In this document: positions 1 through 5,943 of the stretch, one piece after another
Layout of the letters: each line of letters opens with the position of its first letter
How positions within the stretch are numbered: position 1 is the stretch's first letter
Program-made: the position numbers and the translations under genes
The notes under the pieces: model-generated
What the model saw: the letters and a program-made list of their open reading frames with translations, nothing else
Databases searched by the model: none
What the model was told of the DNA's origin: nothing
Source: Desulfobacterales bacterium
Lineage (GTDB): Bacteria; Desulfobacterota; Desulfobulbia; Desulfobulbales; Desulfocapsaceae
Length of the DNA stretch: 7,514 nucleotides
Assembly (NCBI GenBank): GCA_013042695.1
Contig: JABDPQ010000091.1
Coordinates: 1-7,514, forward strand
Reading direction: 5' to 3'

Positions 1-437
1 AAGGGCGGGCTCATTGCCTCGCCAATTCGCAGGCATCCCTGAACAAAGGTCAGCAAACCGCTGCAGCTCGACTTGATATCTCCCAGTTCTCTTCTTCCCT
101 CTCCGACAGCATGCTCGGGACACACCACCAGGCAGCCCTCACAGCTGTGGCAAAGTTCTGGAAACACCAAGATGACATCGCCGATCAGGGTCAGTGCATT
201 AAACTGGCATATTTCAACACAACTGCCACATCCGGTGCAAAGTTGATCATTGATTTCAGGTACAAAGGCGAAGGCTTTTTCCACCTGTTCTGATTTAGGC
301 TTGATAAAAAGATGACTATTGGGTTCTTCAACATCGCAATCAAGTAGTGTTACTCTGCTCTCCAGGCTGGTTGCCAGGTTGGTTGCAATGGTCGTTTTAC
401 CGGTGCCGCCTTTGCCGCTTGCTATGCTTATGATCAT
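1..437 (-). CDS. MinD/ParA-family ATPase with inserted 2[4Fe-4S] ferredoxin domain (3' end outside window)
   Basis: Only the first 145 codons are present; the gene runs off the left edge. A deviant Walker A P-loop SGKGGTGKTT lies at residues 7-16, followed by the LDCDVEEPN motif (32-40) typical of the MinD-superfamily ATPases that carry a ferredoxin insert. Two CxxCxxCxxxC motifs follow (Cys67/70/73/77 and Cys96/99/102/106), enough for two [4Fe-4S] clusters. The start is the ATG at 437-435, which shares ATGA with the stop of the upstream receiver-like gene, so translation is probably coupled. Proteins of this class are cytoplasmic and occur in pairs in the ORP (orange protein) loci of sulfate reducers and beside NifX-like proteins in many anaerobes. 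They are thought to help assemble or transfer a metal cluster, or to couple ATP hydrolysis to electron transfer; the exact role here is inferred. A second such ATPase could follow beyond the window. Confidence 0.93.
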   Translation of the reverse strand, partial: MIISIASGKGGTGKTTIATNLATSLESRVTLLDCDVEEPNSHLFIKPKSEQVEKAFAFVPEINDQLCTGCGSCVEICQFNALTLIGDVILVFPELCHSCEGCLVVCPEHAVGEGRRELGDIKSSCSGLLTFVQGCLRIGEAMSPP

Positions 438-850
438 GATGTTTGCCCGTCTTGTTGAAATTCATTGCTTATCTGGTAAATTCTGTCGAGGTGTTCAATC
501 ATCTCCAGGGCAGCTTCACGCCCGGGATTGACAGGTAGTTGCATAAATACCCCAAGACCTTCTGTCTGCTCATGAAATTCGTGGGAATAGAGCGGTGAAA
601 CCAGCGCACAATTCACGAAAGGATGTTGAGCCACAAGTTGCTTGACAAACTGCAGACCGCTCATGTCCGCAAGTTCAATTGAAACAATTGCCACATCAAC
701 CCTGGTTGTCTCTAGAGTGTGCATCGCTTGTTTAGCTGACTCGACAAATGTCATGCCAATATGTTTTTCATCCTGAAGTGTCAGCATGAATGTATTGAAA
801 GAGGACCGGTCCCTGCTAACCAGCAGAATTTGTAATGGTTCGTTACTCAT
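434..850 (-). CDS. Degenerate receiver-domain protein (pseudo-response regulator)
   Basis: A 138-residue stand-alone protein with the pattern of a CheY-like receiver: first strand LQILLVS (6-12), a central strand VDVAIVSIEL followed by ADMSG, then a strand ending CALVSP, and a final FMQLPV. The conserved phosphorylation chemistry is gone. The acidic pair after the first strand reads Ser-Arg instead of Asp-Asp, the phospho-acceptor Asp is replaced by Ser (VSIE where LDI is expected), and the Lys before the cis-Pro is Leu (QLP instead of KP). Only the Ser of the fifth position is kept. It therefore probably acts by protein-protein contact rather than by phosphotransfer (inference). Start ATG at 850 is preceded by GAGG at 859-856 with a 5-nt spacer. 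It lies 43 nt after the NifX-like gene and overlaps the ATPase gene by 4 nt, so it belongs to the same operon. No output domain or DNA-binding motif is present. Confidence 0.85.
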   Translation of the reverse strand: MSNEPLQILLVSRDRSSFNTFMLTLQDEKHIGMTFVESAKQAMHTLETTRVDVAIVSIELADMSGLQFVKQLVAQHPFVNCALVSPLYSHEFHEQTEGLGVFMQLPVNPGREAALEMIEHLDRIYQISNEFQQDGQTS

Positions 851-893
851 ATGTACCTCGTTAGACTCCTGTTCATTACCACATCAAAAGAGA

Positions 894-1334
894 TTACCTT
901 TGCTTACCGACGTAGCGTTGCTCGCTGATTGAGCGCACGAGATTGTCTGGCGATTGTGTTGCTTGTGGTTGTTGCCCTGTCCGTTTCTTTTCTCTGCAAT
1001 TGCTGCCGCACCCTGGCATCAGAAACCGCTCCACTGAGCCACCGCGTGCATAGGCGTGTAATAGTTTTTCTGCATTTCCGGTAACAAATGAAATCAAGGT
1101 GATTCCCGCAGACTCAATGATTCGAGCAGGCTGTTCCGAGATGGCGCCGCAAATCAGGGTGTCTATCTCTTTTGCCACCAGCATTTTTGCTAAATTCGTT
1201 GGAATATTGCCGGGTATGAATTCTTTTGCTTCACTGACAATTTCTCCATTTTTAACCGTGGCCAGGAGAATCGTTTGGGCCGAATCAAAAACCGGTGAAA
1301 TTCTATTTCCCCAAATTGTCATGCCAATTTTCAT
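894..1334 (-). CDS. NifX/NifB-type dinitrogenase Mo-Fe cofactor-binding family protein (ORP-like)
   Basis: 146 residues. The first ~105 form a Nitro_FeMo-Co (NifX/ORP/MTH1175) domain: N-terminal MKIGMTIWGNRISPVFD (1-17), LICGAISEQPARIIESAGI around 60-78, and a conserved MPGCG at 106-110. This fold binds mixed Mo-Fe or Mo-Cu sulfide clusters in NifX, NafY and the orange protein. A tail of ~36 residues begins with CGSNC (Cys109/Cys113) and becomes basic and Gln/Ser rich. An upstream in-frame ATG at 1355 would add MPWEMLA, but ATG 1334 is preferred because GGGAG at 1348-1344 sits 9 nt before it and the family begins at M-K-I. It is the first gene after the sigma-54 promoter and is followed by the receiver-like gene and the ferredoxin ATPase, the arrangement expected of an ORP-type complex. 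Cluster type and partner are inferred. Confidence 0.9.
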   Translation of the reverse strand: MKIGMTIWGNRISPVFDSAQTILLATVKNGEIVSEAKEFIPGNIPTNLAKMLVAKEIDTLICGAISEQPARIIESAGITLISFVTGNAEKLLHAYARGGSVERFLMPGCGSNCREKKRTGQQPQATQSPDNLVRSISEQRYVGKQR

Positions 1335-1382
1335 AGCGAGCATCTCCCAGGGCACATCTGTGCAATTGTTGCTTATAGGAGA

Positions 1383-1397
1383 GCAAGAGTGATGCCA
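1383..1397 (-). promoter_or_regulatory. Sigma-54 (-24/-12) promoter of the NifX-like operon
   Basis: Read on the minus strand, 1397-1383 is TGGCAT CACTC TTGC, matching the sigma-54 consensus TGGCAC-N5-TTGC at all but one position, with the essential GG and GC exactly 10 bp apart. The predicted transcription start is near 1371, giving a leader of about 36 nt before the ATG at 1334. It follows a gene for a sigma-54 activator transcribed in the same direction, which is the likely regulator. Confidence 0.85.
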
Positions 1398-1433
1398 GTT
1401 TTGGGTATATGCTGTTAATGTTTTAAATGATAT

Positions 1434-1450
1434 GATACCAGCTCGTTATC
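1434..1450. promoter_or_regulatory. Candidate upstream activator site (imperfect palindrome)
   Basis: GATA-N9-TATC, a 17-bp imperfect dyad, lies about 37-54 bp upstream of the -24 element of the NifX-operon promoter. This is a usual position for an enhancer-binding activator site. Only the 4-bp ends and one inner pair match, so the call rests mostly on location. Confidence 0.25.
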
Positions 1451-1487
1451 TTCTATCAATTGTGCCGGTAGTGGGGTAAGTGCGGAC

Positions 1488-1545
1488 TATCGTCGCACTG
1501 ATGCATCGCTTGATCGACGCATATCGTTGCATCAGTGCGACGATA
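1488..1545. repeat. 18-bp perfect inverted repeat (58-nt hairpin) after the activator gene
   Basis: Arms 1488-1505 and 1528-1545 are perfect reverse complements of 18 bp, separated by a 22-nt loop; the arms contain TCGTCGCACTGATGCA and its complement. The hairpin begins 6 nt past the activator stop codon (TAA at 1554-1552) and ends about 90 bp upstream of the sigma-54 promoter. Neither side has a run of T, so it is not a standard intrinsic terminator. It may be a U-less or Rho-assisted stop, an mRNA 3'-end stabiliser, or a protein-binding dyad. Confidence 0.8.
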
Positions 1546-1551
1546 TCTCGG

Positions 1552-2922
1552 TTAGAACTGCCTGGAACGACCGTCTTGTTCAGGCAGGGTGATATGGAGC
1601 TTCTTTATTTTGCGGAGCAAGGTGCTTTTATGCATCTGAAGAGAGGCAGCCGCAGCAGTTCTATTGTAGTGTGCCTGCTCCAAGGCCTTGATGATCATCT
1701 CTTGTTCGGTTATTTGCACAGCAGTCTGCATTGTTGGGGCCTGGAAGATCGTTTTTCTCTGCTGAGTGAGGTATACCGGCAGATGTGTGAGCCCAATGGT
1801 GTCATCCAAACAGAGTACAAAGGCGTGCTCAATGATATTTTCCAATTCTCTTATGTTTCCTGGGTAGTCATGCGCGAGCATCAATGCCATCGCATCATCA
1901 TTCAAACCGCTCACCATCTTTCCTTTGAGCCGATTCATTTTACCGATAAAATGTTCTATCAACAGCGGAAGATCCTCCATTCGCTCCCTGAGCGGAGGAA
2001 GTTTCAGGGTAACAATGTTGATGCGATAATAGAGATCCTGACGGAACGCCCCGTTCTCGACCAATTGCTTGAGATCATGATTAGTGGCGGCGATAATGCG
2101 GGCATTGGTTTTTTTTCGATGAGGGTCGCCTAGGGGCTGATATTCCCCCTCCTCCAAAACACGCAGCAGACGAACCTGAAACGCAGAACTGGTATCGCCA
2201 ATTTCATCGAGTAGTATGGTGCCATCGGCACCAGTTGCAAATATACCAGGCTTATCTGTTCTGGCATCAGTGAAAGCCCCCGCTCGATAACCGAAAAGCT
2301 CCGATTCAAGAAGAGAATCAGGTAAGGCGCCGCAATTAACACCGATAAACGGGTGATCTTTCCTCAACGACAGGTTGTGGATGGCTCGAGCCAGGAGTTC
2401 TTTGCCGGTTCCGGTTTCTCCTTCCAGCAAGACGGTGCTGTCACTTTGGGCTACCTGCTCAAGGATATCGAACAGGTCCTGCATAACTTTTGAGCGGCTG
2501 ACCATTCCACCAAGCTGAAAATTGCCGCTGAGCTCACGCCGCAATTCTTCTACCAGGCTGTGATCCCTGAACGTCTCAACTCCGCCAATCACCCGGCCCT
2601 GCTCATCTTTAAGAAGCGAGGTCGAAACATTGATTGGTATCTGCTTCTTTTTATTATTGATAATATATGTCGATGAACTGACAAAGGACTTGCCAACCTT
2701 CATGGTTCGTTTTAAGGCACAATCCCCCTCACACATGTTCGAGCGAAAGACCTCCCAGCAGAAGCGCCCTATCGCCTCATGACGTGGTGTACCGGTAATC
2801 AGCTCTGCTGCGCGGTTAAACGACATGATGCGCCAGTTGTGGTCAACCGTAAAAACACCATCTGAAATAGATTCGAGGATGATATCAGTGACGCCGGCAG
2901 GAATGTTTTTCTTATCGTTCAT
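1552..2922 (-). CDS. Sigma-54-dependent transcriptional activator (PAS - AAA+ - HTH), ORP-regulator type
   Basis: 456 residues from ATG 2922. Domain order: PAS sensor (~12-120), AAA+ ATPase (~140-375), Fis-type helix-turn-helix (~415-442, RTAAAASLQMHKSTLLRKI). Walker A GETGTGKE is at 168-175, Walker B LLDEI at ~237-241, and the sigma-54 contact loop reads GAFTDA (215-220) instead of GAFTGA. The PAS domain carries three cysteines (FCW, MCEGDC; Cys55, 64, 68) that could hold a redox or metal signal. The start is uncertain. In-frame ATG 2940 (six residues more) and TTG 2991 also exist; the only strong Shine-Dalgarno, GAGGTGA at 2976-2970, points to a 5-codon mini-ORF at 2960-2943 that ends 2 nt before ATG 2940. 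No HTH-less or receiver-coupled form is suggested, so control is likely by the PAS domain. It lies directly upstream of the sigma-54-driven NifX operon and is the likely cognate activator. Confidence 0.93.
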   Translation of the reverse strand: MNDKKNIPAGVTDIILESISDGVFTVDHNWRIMSFNRAAELITGTPRHEAIGRFCWEVFRSNMCEGDCALKRTMKVGKSFVSSSTYIINNKKKQIPINVSTSLLKDEQGRVIGGVETFRDHSLVEELRRELSGNFQLGGMVSRSKVMQDLFDILEQVAQSDSTVLLEGETGTGKELLARAIHNLSLRKDHPFIGVNCGALPDSLLESELFGYRAGAFTDARTDKPGIFATGADGTILLDEIGDTSSAFQVRLLRVLEEGEYQPLGDPHRKKTNARIIAATNHDLKQLVENGAFRQDLYYRINIVTLKLPPLRERMEDLPLLIEHFIGKMNRLKGKMVSGLNDDAMALMLAHDYPGNIRELENIIEHAFVLCLDDTIGLTHLPVYLTQQRKTIFQAPTMQTAVQITEQEMIIKALEQAHYNRTAAAASLQMHKSTLLRKIKKLHITLPEQDGRSRQF

Positions 2923-3028
2923 ATGCACATTATAACTCATTTCTACATTTGTGCATCCATAACTTACGATCACCTCTTCGAAAATAATCAAAGGCTATGT
3001 TTTGGCTCATTTCAGGTAATAAGTTTGT

Positions 3029-3056
3029 TGTATATATATTGCAGAATTTCGGTCAG
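3029..3056 (-). promoter_or_regulatory. Possible sigma-70 promoter of the activator gene
   Basis: On the minus strand, CTGACC (3056-3051) and TATACA (3034-3029) are spaced by 16 nt. Each matches its consensus hexamer at 4 of 6 positions. They lie ~70-100 bp upstream of the activator start. The region is AT-rich, so other placements are possible. Confidence 0.3.
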
Positions 3057-3067
3057 CTTTCAGTTCT

Positions 3068-3083
3068 GATGAGACGTCTCATC
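3068..3083. promoter_or_regulatory. Perfect 16-bp palindrome, candidate operator
   Basis: GATGAGACGTCTCATC is identical to its reverse complement over all 16 bases. It lies in the non-coding gap between the PrpB remnant and the activator gene, ~12 bp upstream of the candidate -35 box. The lack of a loop and of a T-run argues for a dimeric protein-binding site rather than a terminator. The binding protein is unknown. Confidence 0.5.
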
Positions 3084-3130
3084 CCTTCCTAAATTTACAA
3101 TTTAAGCAGAAAACAAGATCCATTTGATGG

Positions 3131-3400
3131 TTATTCTCTTGGCGTATCGTTCACCTCAAAATTAAGTAGATTTTGGTCAAATTGACTGTAATCTTTATAG
3201 CGTAAAAGTTCGTACAAGTCTTTTCGGTGTTGCATTCTGTCTAGAATTGCGTTTTGGTCACCATCTCTGAGAATGGCATCGAGCCCCCGGTTGATTTCTC
3301 CCATTGCTGAACGTAACGTAGTAACCGGGTAAATAACGACATTATAACCCAGGCCCTCAAGTTCTTTTTTATTCAACAATCAACTTTTGCCAAACTCACT
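3131..3400 (-). pseudogene. C-terminal remnant of a PrpB-like methylisocitrate lyase
   Basis: The translated segment reads like the end of a 2-methylisocitrate lyase / isocitrate lyase-PEP mutase protein: LEGLGYNVVIYPVTTLR, then RGLDAILRDG, LDRMQHRKDLYELLRY and a terminal stop at 3133-3131. A full enzyme is ~290-300 residues and about 85 remain, so the catalytic barrel is missing. Homology continues upstream of the first usable start codon as SEFGKS, but is broken there by an in-frame TGA (3382-3380). It stops at ~3400, where TctA sequence begins in another frame. A 60-base sample (3181-3240) has 35% GC by hand count, unlike the adjacent TctA piece. No ribosome binding site precedes the TTG codons at 3379. 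The remnant cannot encode an active lyase. Confidence 0.85.
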
Positions 3401-3684
3401 CAGAGGGCAAAATATTCTGCCGGGCCGAACAGAAAGGCAACCCTGGCCTGGAGCGGGGCAAGCAACATCAAGCCGATGGTGGCGAGAAAGGCACCGACGA
3501 AGGAGGCGACACCAGAGAGGACTAGGGCATCGCCGGCCCGGCCCGCTTTGGCCATCGGATAACCGTCAAGCGTGGTCATCAGGGCCGGCTCATCGCCCGG
3601 TATATTCAAAAGTATGGAACTGATCCTTCCCCCGTACATGGCTCCATAATAAACCGATGTCATCAATGGAATCGGCTTTTTCAC
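3400..3684 (-). pseudogene. Internal remnant of a TctA-type tricarboxylate transporter permease
   Basis: The 94-residue reading frame matches an internal part of the large TctA membrane subunit: SVYYGAMYGG, ILLNIPGDEPALMTTLDGYP, MAKAGRAG, a hydrophobic segment and FGPAEYFAL, followed at once by TGA (3402-3400). TctA proteins are ~500 residues. Both the N-terminal ~70 residues and everything after FGPAEYFAL are absent. The formal start is GTG 3684, but the frame stays open without an ATG back to a stop at ~3816, and homology begins only near LMTSVYYG. A 60-base sample (3421-3480) has 63% GC by hand count, much higher than the neighbouring lyase piece. This is a decay product from a second tct locus; the live tct genes are on the opposite strand at the right of the window. 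Confidence 0.85.
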
Positions 3685-3987
3685 AATACCGGAAATGCCG
3701 GAAAAATGGTTTCGATCCGCGCCCGCAGGTGATGAAGTACTCTTGTGAAGGTCATTAGGTACAATCCTAATAATTCTTATGTACGTACAAGACTGATATA
3801 GAATTAAATAACATTAGGTAATGATAATGCCAAGGTGGGCGAGGATTCGGTTCGTCACCCATAAACATCTAGACTTCAAGCTCAGACCGCATTCCTGGAG
3901 CCAAGATTTGCGGTACTGCTCCTAATGGATTCATCCAATATGGGTTAAGAATTACCAAGATCTATATTAGCATCGCCAGCATTACGA
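3685..3987. other. Non-coding stretch with ATTAGG half-site cluster
   Basis: About 300 nt without a credible gene, between the TctA remnant and the end of the PrpR-like gene. It holds four ATTAGG half-sites: plus strand at 3754 and 3813, minus strand at 3766 and 3921. The first two form an inverted pair with a 6-nt gap, and CATTAGGTA occurs twice (3753, 3812). TGTACGTACA (3780-3789) is a perfect 10-bp palindrome. It could be the leftover control region of the operon that once contained the TctA/PrpB genes. Confidence 0.4.
3818..3832 (-). promoter_or_regulatory. Weak sigma-54-like site, possibly a relic
   Basis: On the minus strand 3832-3818 reads TGGCAT TATCA TTAC, close to TGGCAC-N5-TTGC but with A for the near-invariant G of the -12 element. 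It points at the TctA remnant, ~130 bp away, and overlaps one ATTAGG half-site. Confidence 0.22.
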
Positions 3988-5910
3988 TCAGTTCTGCTCA
4001 AACTTTTTTAATTTTTTCCACAATGTTGTTCGGCTAATGCCCAGAAGCTTTGCTGCTTTGGAGCGGGAATATCCACTTGTTTCCAAAGCGCTCTTTATCT
4101 TTGCATACTCACTGTCGCCAGTTATTGAAGGAAGAGATTGAGTTTCCAGTGCAGGCTGAAGCCCCCTTTTACCCTGGCTGTATATTTTGTTTGAACGGTA
4201 TTCAAAGAGCTCAAAGTATAGTTCGTCAAAGACACTATAGTCAAAACCGGAGTCGCAGATCAGCACCAGCCGCTCGATGAAATTTCTCAGCTGGCGAACG
4301 TTGCCCGGCCATTGATATTGCTTCAGTTTGTGCATGTACTGTTCTGGTATAAAAAACTGTTCCTGTTCATATTCTATCGTCAATAGTTGCATGAATCTAT
4401 TAACAAGAAGGGGGATATCGCTGAGCCGATCACGCAAGGGCGGTATTGTCAGGGTCAGCACATTGAGCCGAAAAAATAGATCCTCCCGGAATCTGCCCCT
4501 GTTTACTTCTTCGATTAAGTTGCTGTTTGAAGCTGCCAGCACTCGCACGTTTATAGGGGTAACCCTATCCGCACCAATCCGCATGACTTCCCGTTCTTGG
4601 AGGACGCGGAGGAGGTGCCTCTGGACGTTCTGGGAAGTTGCGTTGATTTCGTCGAGAAAGATTGTACCGTTATGAGCTATCTCAAAGAGACCGGGTTTGC
4701 CTCCTTTTCGGGAGCCGGTGAAAGCTCCTTCCTCGTAACCGAACAACTCGCTCTGAAGAAGTTCTTCGGAGAGAGCCGCACAATTGATAGATACGAGCGC
4801 ATTGCTATTCCGATTGCTGAGCCCGTGAATAGAGTGGGCCAATATTTCTTTACCGGTCCCGGTTTCGCCGATGATCAGGATTGTCGAGTCGGTCGATGCG
4901 AATCGACGGCTTCTATTGACCATTTCTTCCATTATGTTGGATTCATAGACTAGGTCGCTCAATCCGTATTTTGCAACAAGCCCACGGGCGAATGAGCGCC
5001 TGATCTCTCCCTCAACCTGGATCACGTTGGACACGTCCTTGAACGTGGTAACTCCGCCCACGGCTGAATCATTGACGACGATGGGGGTATGATTGAAGAC
5101 AAAATGGTCGCTGCCGACTTTCTCAATCTTATCTTGCTTTGGCTGTGAGGTAGAAATCGCCCGAATGGCTGCAGGCTGCGATATCAGATCTTGCAGATAG
5201 GTGCCCTCGAAAGAGGTTGACCGACGTTTCAATAGTTTGTTGGCCTGGTCATTGAGCAATGTAATCCGCCCCTCCCGGTCGTAGGCAATAACACCGTCAG
5301 AAACACCGTTTAGAATCAAGCTGAAACGCTTTGTCTTTTCCTGTTCACTCCGGCTATGGAGAGCGACAGAAATGGCACTTTCCAGGGTGGTCTCGACGGC
5401 TTCTTCAGGTGTGTGAGTCTCAATGAAGTTCAGGCCATATTGACGTGCAATCATCAACGAGGTCGAACCACCTATTATGGCGTCGTATTTTTCTCCATGT
5501 GTTGAAATAAGTTCCTGCATCTCAATGAAATTACGACACACCTCCTGGGTGATACGGACATCAAACAATTCCTCTACGAATTCCAAACCTATTTTTCTGT
5601 TTAAAAACGACACGATAAGGATGTTTGATCCGTATGCAGTCGCCTCTTTCAGGCAGGAAAGGATATCGATAGTCGAAATCGGGAACGATAGAACCGGGAT
5701 CTGAACGTTTTTCCTTATAAGCAAGGCGGTTCCACCCCTGGCCAAGAGTACCTCCGCCCCATTAGATTCCATTTCTTTGGCAAATGGAATCGCATCATCG
5801 AGTCCCTCTTCGATACACTGAAGATCGATATTCTTTTTGACTGCGAATTGCCGGGTCATTTCAATCAATGATTTTCCGGTCGTCAGAATTCCTATCCGTA
5901 TCTTGTTCAT
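3988..5910 (-). CDS. PrpR-type sigma-54-dependent transcriptional activator
   Basis: 640 residues from ATG 5910, chosen because GAGG lies 6 nt upstream and the family begins near MNKIRIGIL; a TTG at 5940 and ATG codons at 5931 and 5916 lack such a site. Domain order: PrpR_N sensor (~1-180), PAS (~195-300), AAA+ (~320-560), Fis-type HTH (~601-637, SRSKAAKLLGISRTTLWKKL). Walker A GETGTGKE is at 348-355 and Walker B FLDE at 418-421. The sigma-54 contact loop is GAFTGS (395-400), with Ser for the last Ala. In characterised PrpR proteins the N-terminal domain responds to 2-methylcitrate and activates the propionate (prp) genes. The effector here is unknown and could be another tricarboxylate. The gene is divergent from tctC across 465 bp, and a PrpB remnant lies on its other side, so control of tricarboxylate or methylcitrate uptake is the likely job (inference). 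It is longer than E. coli PrpR (~528) because of the extra PAS domain. Confidence 0.93.
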   Translation of the reverse strand: MNKIRIGILTTGKSLIEMTRQFAVKKNIDLQCIEEGLDDAIPFAKEMESNGAEVLLARGGTALLIRKNVQIPVLSFPISTIDILSCLKEATAYGSNILIVSFLNRKIGLEFVEELFDVRITQEVCRNFIEMQELISTHGEKYDAIIGGSTSLMIARQYGLNFIETHTPEEAVETTLESAISVALHSRSEQEKTKRFSLILNGVSDGVIAYDREGRITLLNDQANKLLKRRSTSFEGTYLQDLISQPAAIRAISTSQPKQDKIEKVGSDHFVFNHTPIVVNDSAVGGVTTFKDVSNVIQVEGEIRRSFARGLVAKYGLSDLVYESNIMEEMVNRSRRFASTDSTILIIGETGTGKEILAHSIHGLSNRNSNALVSINCAALSEELLQSELFGYEEGAFTGSRKGGKPGLFEIAHNGTIFLDEINATSQNVQRHLLRVLQEREVMRIGADRVTPINVRVLAASNSNLIEEVNRGRFREDLFFRLNVLTLTIPPLRDRLSDIPLLVNRFMQLLTIEYEQEQFFIPEQYMHKLKQYQWPGNVRQLRNFIERLVLICDSGFDYSVFDELYFELFEYRSNKIYSQGKRGLQPALETQSLPSITGDSEYAKIKSALETSGYSRSKAAKLLGISRTTLWKKLKKFEQN

Positions 5911-5943
5911 TCGCATCCTCGTGGCGAACATTTTTAACAAAAC

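Noticed and set aside
111..531. Plus-strand frames of 60 and 70 codons
   Set aside because: Antisense to the ferredoxin ATPase and receiver-like genes, which show clear motifs; the hydrophobic runs are shadows of those codons.
1480..2133. Plus-strand open frame of 217 codons
   Set aside because: It is antisense to the activator gene, whose PAS/AAA+/HTH motifs are unmistakable; the plus frame has no recognisable motif and starts inside the inverted repeat.
3068..3083. Reading the 16-bp palindrome as a transcription terminator
   Set aside because: It has no loop and is not followed by a T-run in either direction.
3131..3379. Treating the lyase fragment as a functional small protein
   Set aside because: It begins with TTG codons directly after a TGA, has no ribosome binding site, and homology continues upstream of the stop.
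3387..3623. Plus-strand Arg/Gly-rich frame of 78 codons
   Set aside because: Antisense to the GC-rich TctA remnant; the Arg/Trp/Pro bias is typical of a reverse reading of GC-rich coding DNA.
4050..4953. Several plus-strand open frames (76-118 codons)
   Set aside because: All are antisense to the AAA+ and HTH part of the PrpR-like gene and read as low-complexity or Arg/Ser-rich shadow translations.
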